In this document: positions 60,447 through 64,000 of the stretch, piece after piece
How the letters are laid out: each line of letters opens with the position of its first letter
How positions within the stretch are numbered: position 1 is the first letter of the stretch
Source: Massilia litorea
GTDB lineage: Bacteria; Pseudomonadota; Gammaproteobacteria; Burkholderiales; Burkholderiaceae_D
Direction: 5' to 3'
Length of the DNA: 64,000 bases
NCBI RefSeq assembly: GCF_015101885.1
Contig: NZ_CP062941.1
Location: 2,232,001 to 2,296,000, forward strand
Notes under the pieces: model-generated
Databases searched by the model: none
The model's input: only the letters and a program-made list of their open reading frames with translations
What the model was told of the DNA's origin: nothing
Made by a program: the position numbers and the translations under genes

Positions 60447-62100
60447 CGCGCTCGGCGCCGTCGCGGCCATCTTCGCGCCGATCGAAGGCGACGCCCACAC
60501 GCTGCGCCTGATGCTGGAAGAAGAGGGCGTGCAGGTGCAGGCGTGCGCCGACGAGCAAGCCTTCTATGCCGCCCTCGGCGACTGCACCTGGTGCGCGGTC
60601 GTCACCGAGGAAGGCCTGGACCGCTGTTCGCTCGAAGGCCTGGACGCGAGCCTGCGGCGCCAGCCGCCCTGGTCTGACCTGCCGGTGCTGACGCTGGCCG
60701 GCCCGGACGGCGGCAAGGTCGACAGCAACCGCTTCGCGCGCCTGGCGCGCATCGGCAATATCACCCTGATCGAACGGCCCACCTCGCGCGAGGTGCTCCT
60801 GATGTCGATCCGCGCGGCCCTGCGCACGCGCCGCCTGCAGTTTGCCCTGCGCGATCAATGGCAGGCCTTGCAGGAGCATGCCGGCTCGCTCGAGGAAGCG
60901 GTGCGCGAACGCACGCTGTCGCTGGAGCGCGAAGTGGGCGAGCGGCGCCGCGTCGAACGGGCGCTGGCCGAGGCGCGCCGGCTCGAATCGCTGGGCCGGC
61001 TGACAGGGGGCGTGGCGCACGACTTCAACAACATCCTGCAGGTGATCTCGGGTTCGGAGACACTGCTGCGCATGCTGCTGGCAAAGGACGCCAATCCGCG
61101 CAGCGAGCGAGCGCTCGACAGCATCCGGCGCGCCGCCGGCCACGGCGCCGCCCTGACGCAGCAACTGCTGGCCTATGCACGCAGGCAGCCGCTGAACAAC
61201 GTCGCCCTCGACCTGCCCCTGTACCTGAACGCCGCCGCCGAACTGCTGCTCGGATCGCTGGGACCGGGGATCGACTTGCGGCTGCAGATCGCACCCGCGC
61301 TGTGGCCGGTGTCGGTCGATCCGGCCCAGCTCGACGCAGCCTTGCTGAACGTGGCCGTCAACGCGCGCGACGCCATGCCCGGCGGCGGCAAGCTGGTGCT
61401 GGACGCGCGCAACCTGCACCTGCCCGATGCGGCCCTGCCGGAGGCGGGCGAGCTGGCCGGCGAATTCGTCTGCCTGGCCATGACCGACGAGGGCGAGGGC
61501 ATGTCAGACAAGACGGCGCGCCAGGCCTTCGAACCCTTTTTCACGACCAAGGCCGTAGGCAAGGGCACCGGCCTGGGCCTGTCGCAGGTGTACGGCTTCG
61601 CCAGCCAGAGCGACGGCCTGGCCTTCATCCGGCGTGAAGCAGTGGGCACCACGGTCGGCATCCTGCTGCCGCGCAGCAGCCGCAAGGCCGAGGCGGTGCA
61701 GGGCGGCACGGCCGAGGTGGCGCCGCACTCCCTGTCCGGGGTGCGTGTCCTGTGCGTCGAGGACGATCCGGTCGTGGCCGAGACCATGTCCTCGCTGCTG
61801 GCGGTGCTCGACGCCGAGATCACGATCGTCGACAGCGCCGACGCCGCCATCGAGGCGGACTTCGACGAAGTCGACCTGGTGCTGTCGGACGTCATGATGC
61901 CCGGCCGGCTGGACGGCATCGGCCTGGTGAACTGGCTCGCCAGTCACCATCCGCAGATCCCTGTGGTGCTTACCAGCGGCTACATGGTCGATCCGGGCCG
62001 GCTGCAGACCTTGCGCATCCAGTTCCTGCGCAAGCCCTATACGCTGGGGGCGCTGACCAACGCCATCTCGCTGGCGCTGGACAAGGCGGCCAGTTCCTAG
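60436..62100 (+). CDS. Hybrid histidine kinase with N-terminal pseudo-receiver and C-terminal receiver
   Basis: About 554 residues from TTG 60436, which follows GGAGG and overlaps the KaiC-like gene by 11 bp. Residues 1-135 have a receiver-like alternation (VAAIFAPIEGDAHTLRLMLEEEG, CAVVTEEGL, LTLIERPTSREVLL form) but no phospho-acceptor Asp and Arg in place of the Lys. A coiled coil (VRERTLSLEREVGERRRVERAL) leads to HisKA with His195 in GGVAHDFNNILQVIS. HATPase_c has VAVNARDAMPGGG and GTGLGLSQVYGF. The final receiver has phospho-acceptor Asp485 in VLSDVMMPG. Its tight overlap with the KaiC-like ATPase suggests a direct functional partnership. Confidence 0.9.
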   Translation: MSSDALGAVAAIFAPIEGDAHTLRLMLEEEGVQVQACADEQAFYAALGDCTWCAVVTEEGLDRCSLEGLDASLRRQPPWSDLPVLTLAGPDGGKVDSNRFARLARIGNITLIERPTSREVLLMSIRAALRTRRLQFALRDQWQALQEHAGSLEEAVRERTLSLEREVGERRRVERALAEARRLESLGRLTGGVAHDFNNILQVISGSETLLRMLLAKDANPRSERALDSIRRAAGHGAALTQQLLAYARRQPLNNVALDLPLYLNAAAELLLGSLGPGIDLRLQIAPALWPVSVDPAQLDAALLNVAVNARDAMPGGGKLVLDARNLHLPDAALPEAGELAGEFVCLAMTDEGEGMSDKTARQAFEPFFTTKAVGKGTGLGLSQVYGFASQSDGLAFIRREAVGTTVGILLPRSSRKAEAVQGGTAEVAPHSLSGVRVLCVEDDPVVAETMSSLLAVLDAEITIVDSADAAIEADFDEVDLVLSDVMMPGRLDGIGLVNWLASHHPQIPVVLTSGYMVDPGRLQTLRIQFLRKPYTLGALTNAISLALDKAASS

Positions 62101-62112
62101 GCGCCGCCCGGC

Positions 62113-64000
<1,888 letters not shown>

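Noticed and set aside
57423..60500. A 1025-codon minus-strand open frame opposite the kinase and KaiC-like genes
   Set aside because: Antisense shadow of two well supported genes; no motif of its own.

Overview
The window is high-GC DNA with densely packed genes. Its gene content points to a betaproteobacterium of the Burkholderiales, most likely Oxalobacteraceae (Massilia/Telluria-like). The pointers are a glucokinase-RpiR fusion, a phasin, a PEP-CTERM surface protein, and a large TonB-dependent starch/maltodextrin locus. This placement is inferred from gene content; no rRNA or marker gene is present. I saw no tRNA, rRNA, CRISPR array or insertion sequence.

Layout. (1) 1-8.2 kb: a minus-strand operon DUF4331 - small lipoprotein - TPR protein - HupE/UreJ family membrane protein. 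It is divergent from an ECF sigma factor and its RskA-type anti-sigma factor. A near-perfect Fur-box-like site lies between them. A second DUF4331 gene with a PEP-CTERM protein follows, preceded by a sigma-54-like promoter. (2) 8.5-10.6 kb: two divergent stand-alone receiver proteins, one lacking the phospho-acceptor Asp, and an M29-like aminopeptidase. (3) 10.8-19.2 kb: a six-gene operon built around a 1216-residue tubulin/FtsZ-like protein. Its partners are a secreted vWA-like protein anchored by a C-terminal membrane helix, a small three-helix membrane protein, two zinc-ribbon proteins and a helical lipoprotein. I regard this as the most interesting system in the window. (4) 19.2-32.7 kb: a TPR-GGDEF diguanylate cyclase, a KaiC-like ATPase overlapping a histidine kinase, a heterodimeric ABC exporter, a phasin, a cytosine deaminase-like amidohydrolase, a GNAT acetyltransferase, a DAG-kinase-family lipid kinase and NnrU.

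(5) 32.7-64 kb: an alpha-glucan utilisation locus. Three secreted glycosidases (six-hairpin, GH133 debranching, SusA-like GH13) form an operon divergent from a TonB-dependent receptor. Further along are an esterase, two divergent SLC45/GPH-like MFS sugar transporters, phosphoglucomutase, a MalS-like periplasmic amylase, a chemoreceptor, glucokinase-RpiR and a type I pullulanase cut by the window end. Together they would bind and import maltodextrins across the outer membrane, cut alpha-1,4 and alpha-1,6 links in the periplasm, import small sugars by MFS, and phosphorylate glucose and interconvert Glc-6-P and Glc-1-P. A second KaiC-like signalling block (sensor kinase, KaiC-like ATPase, hybrid kinase) is embedded between glk and the pullulanase. 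A DEAD-box helicase gene (deaD) sits between the receptor and the esterase.

Start sites were chosen by Shine-Dalgarno context and overlaps. All functions are inferred from sequence motifs read by eye.
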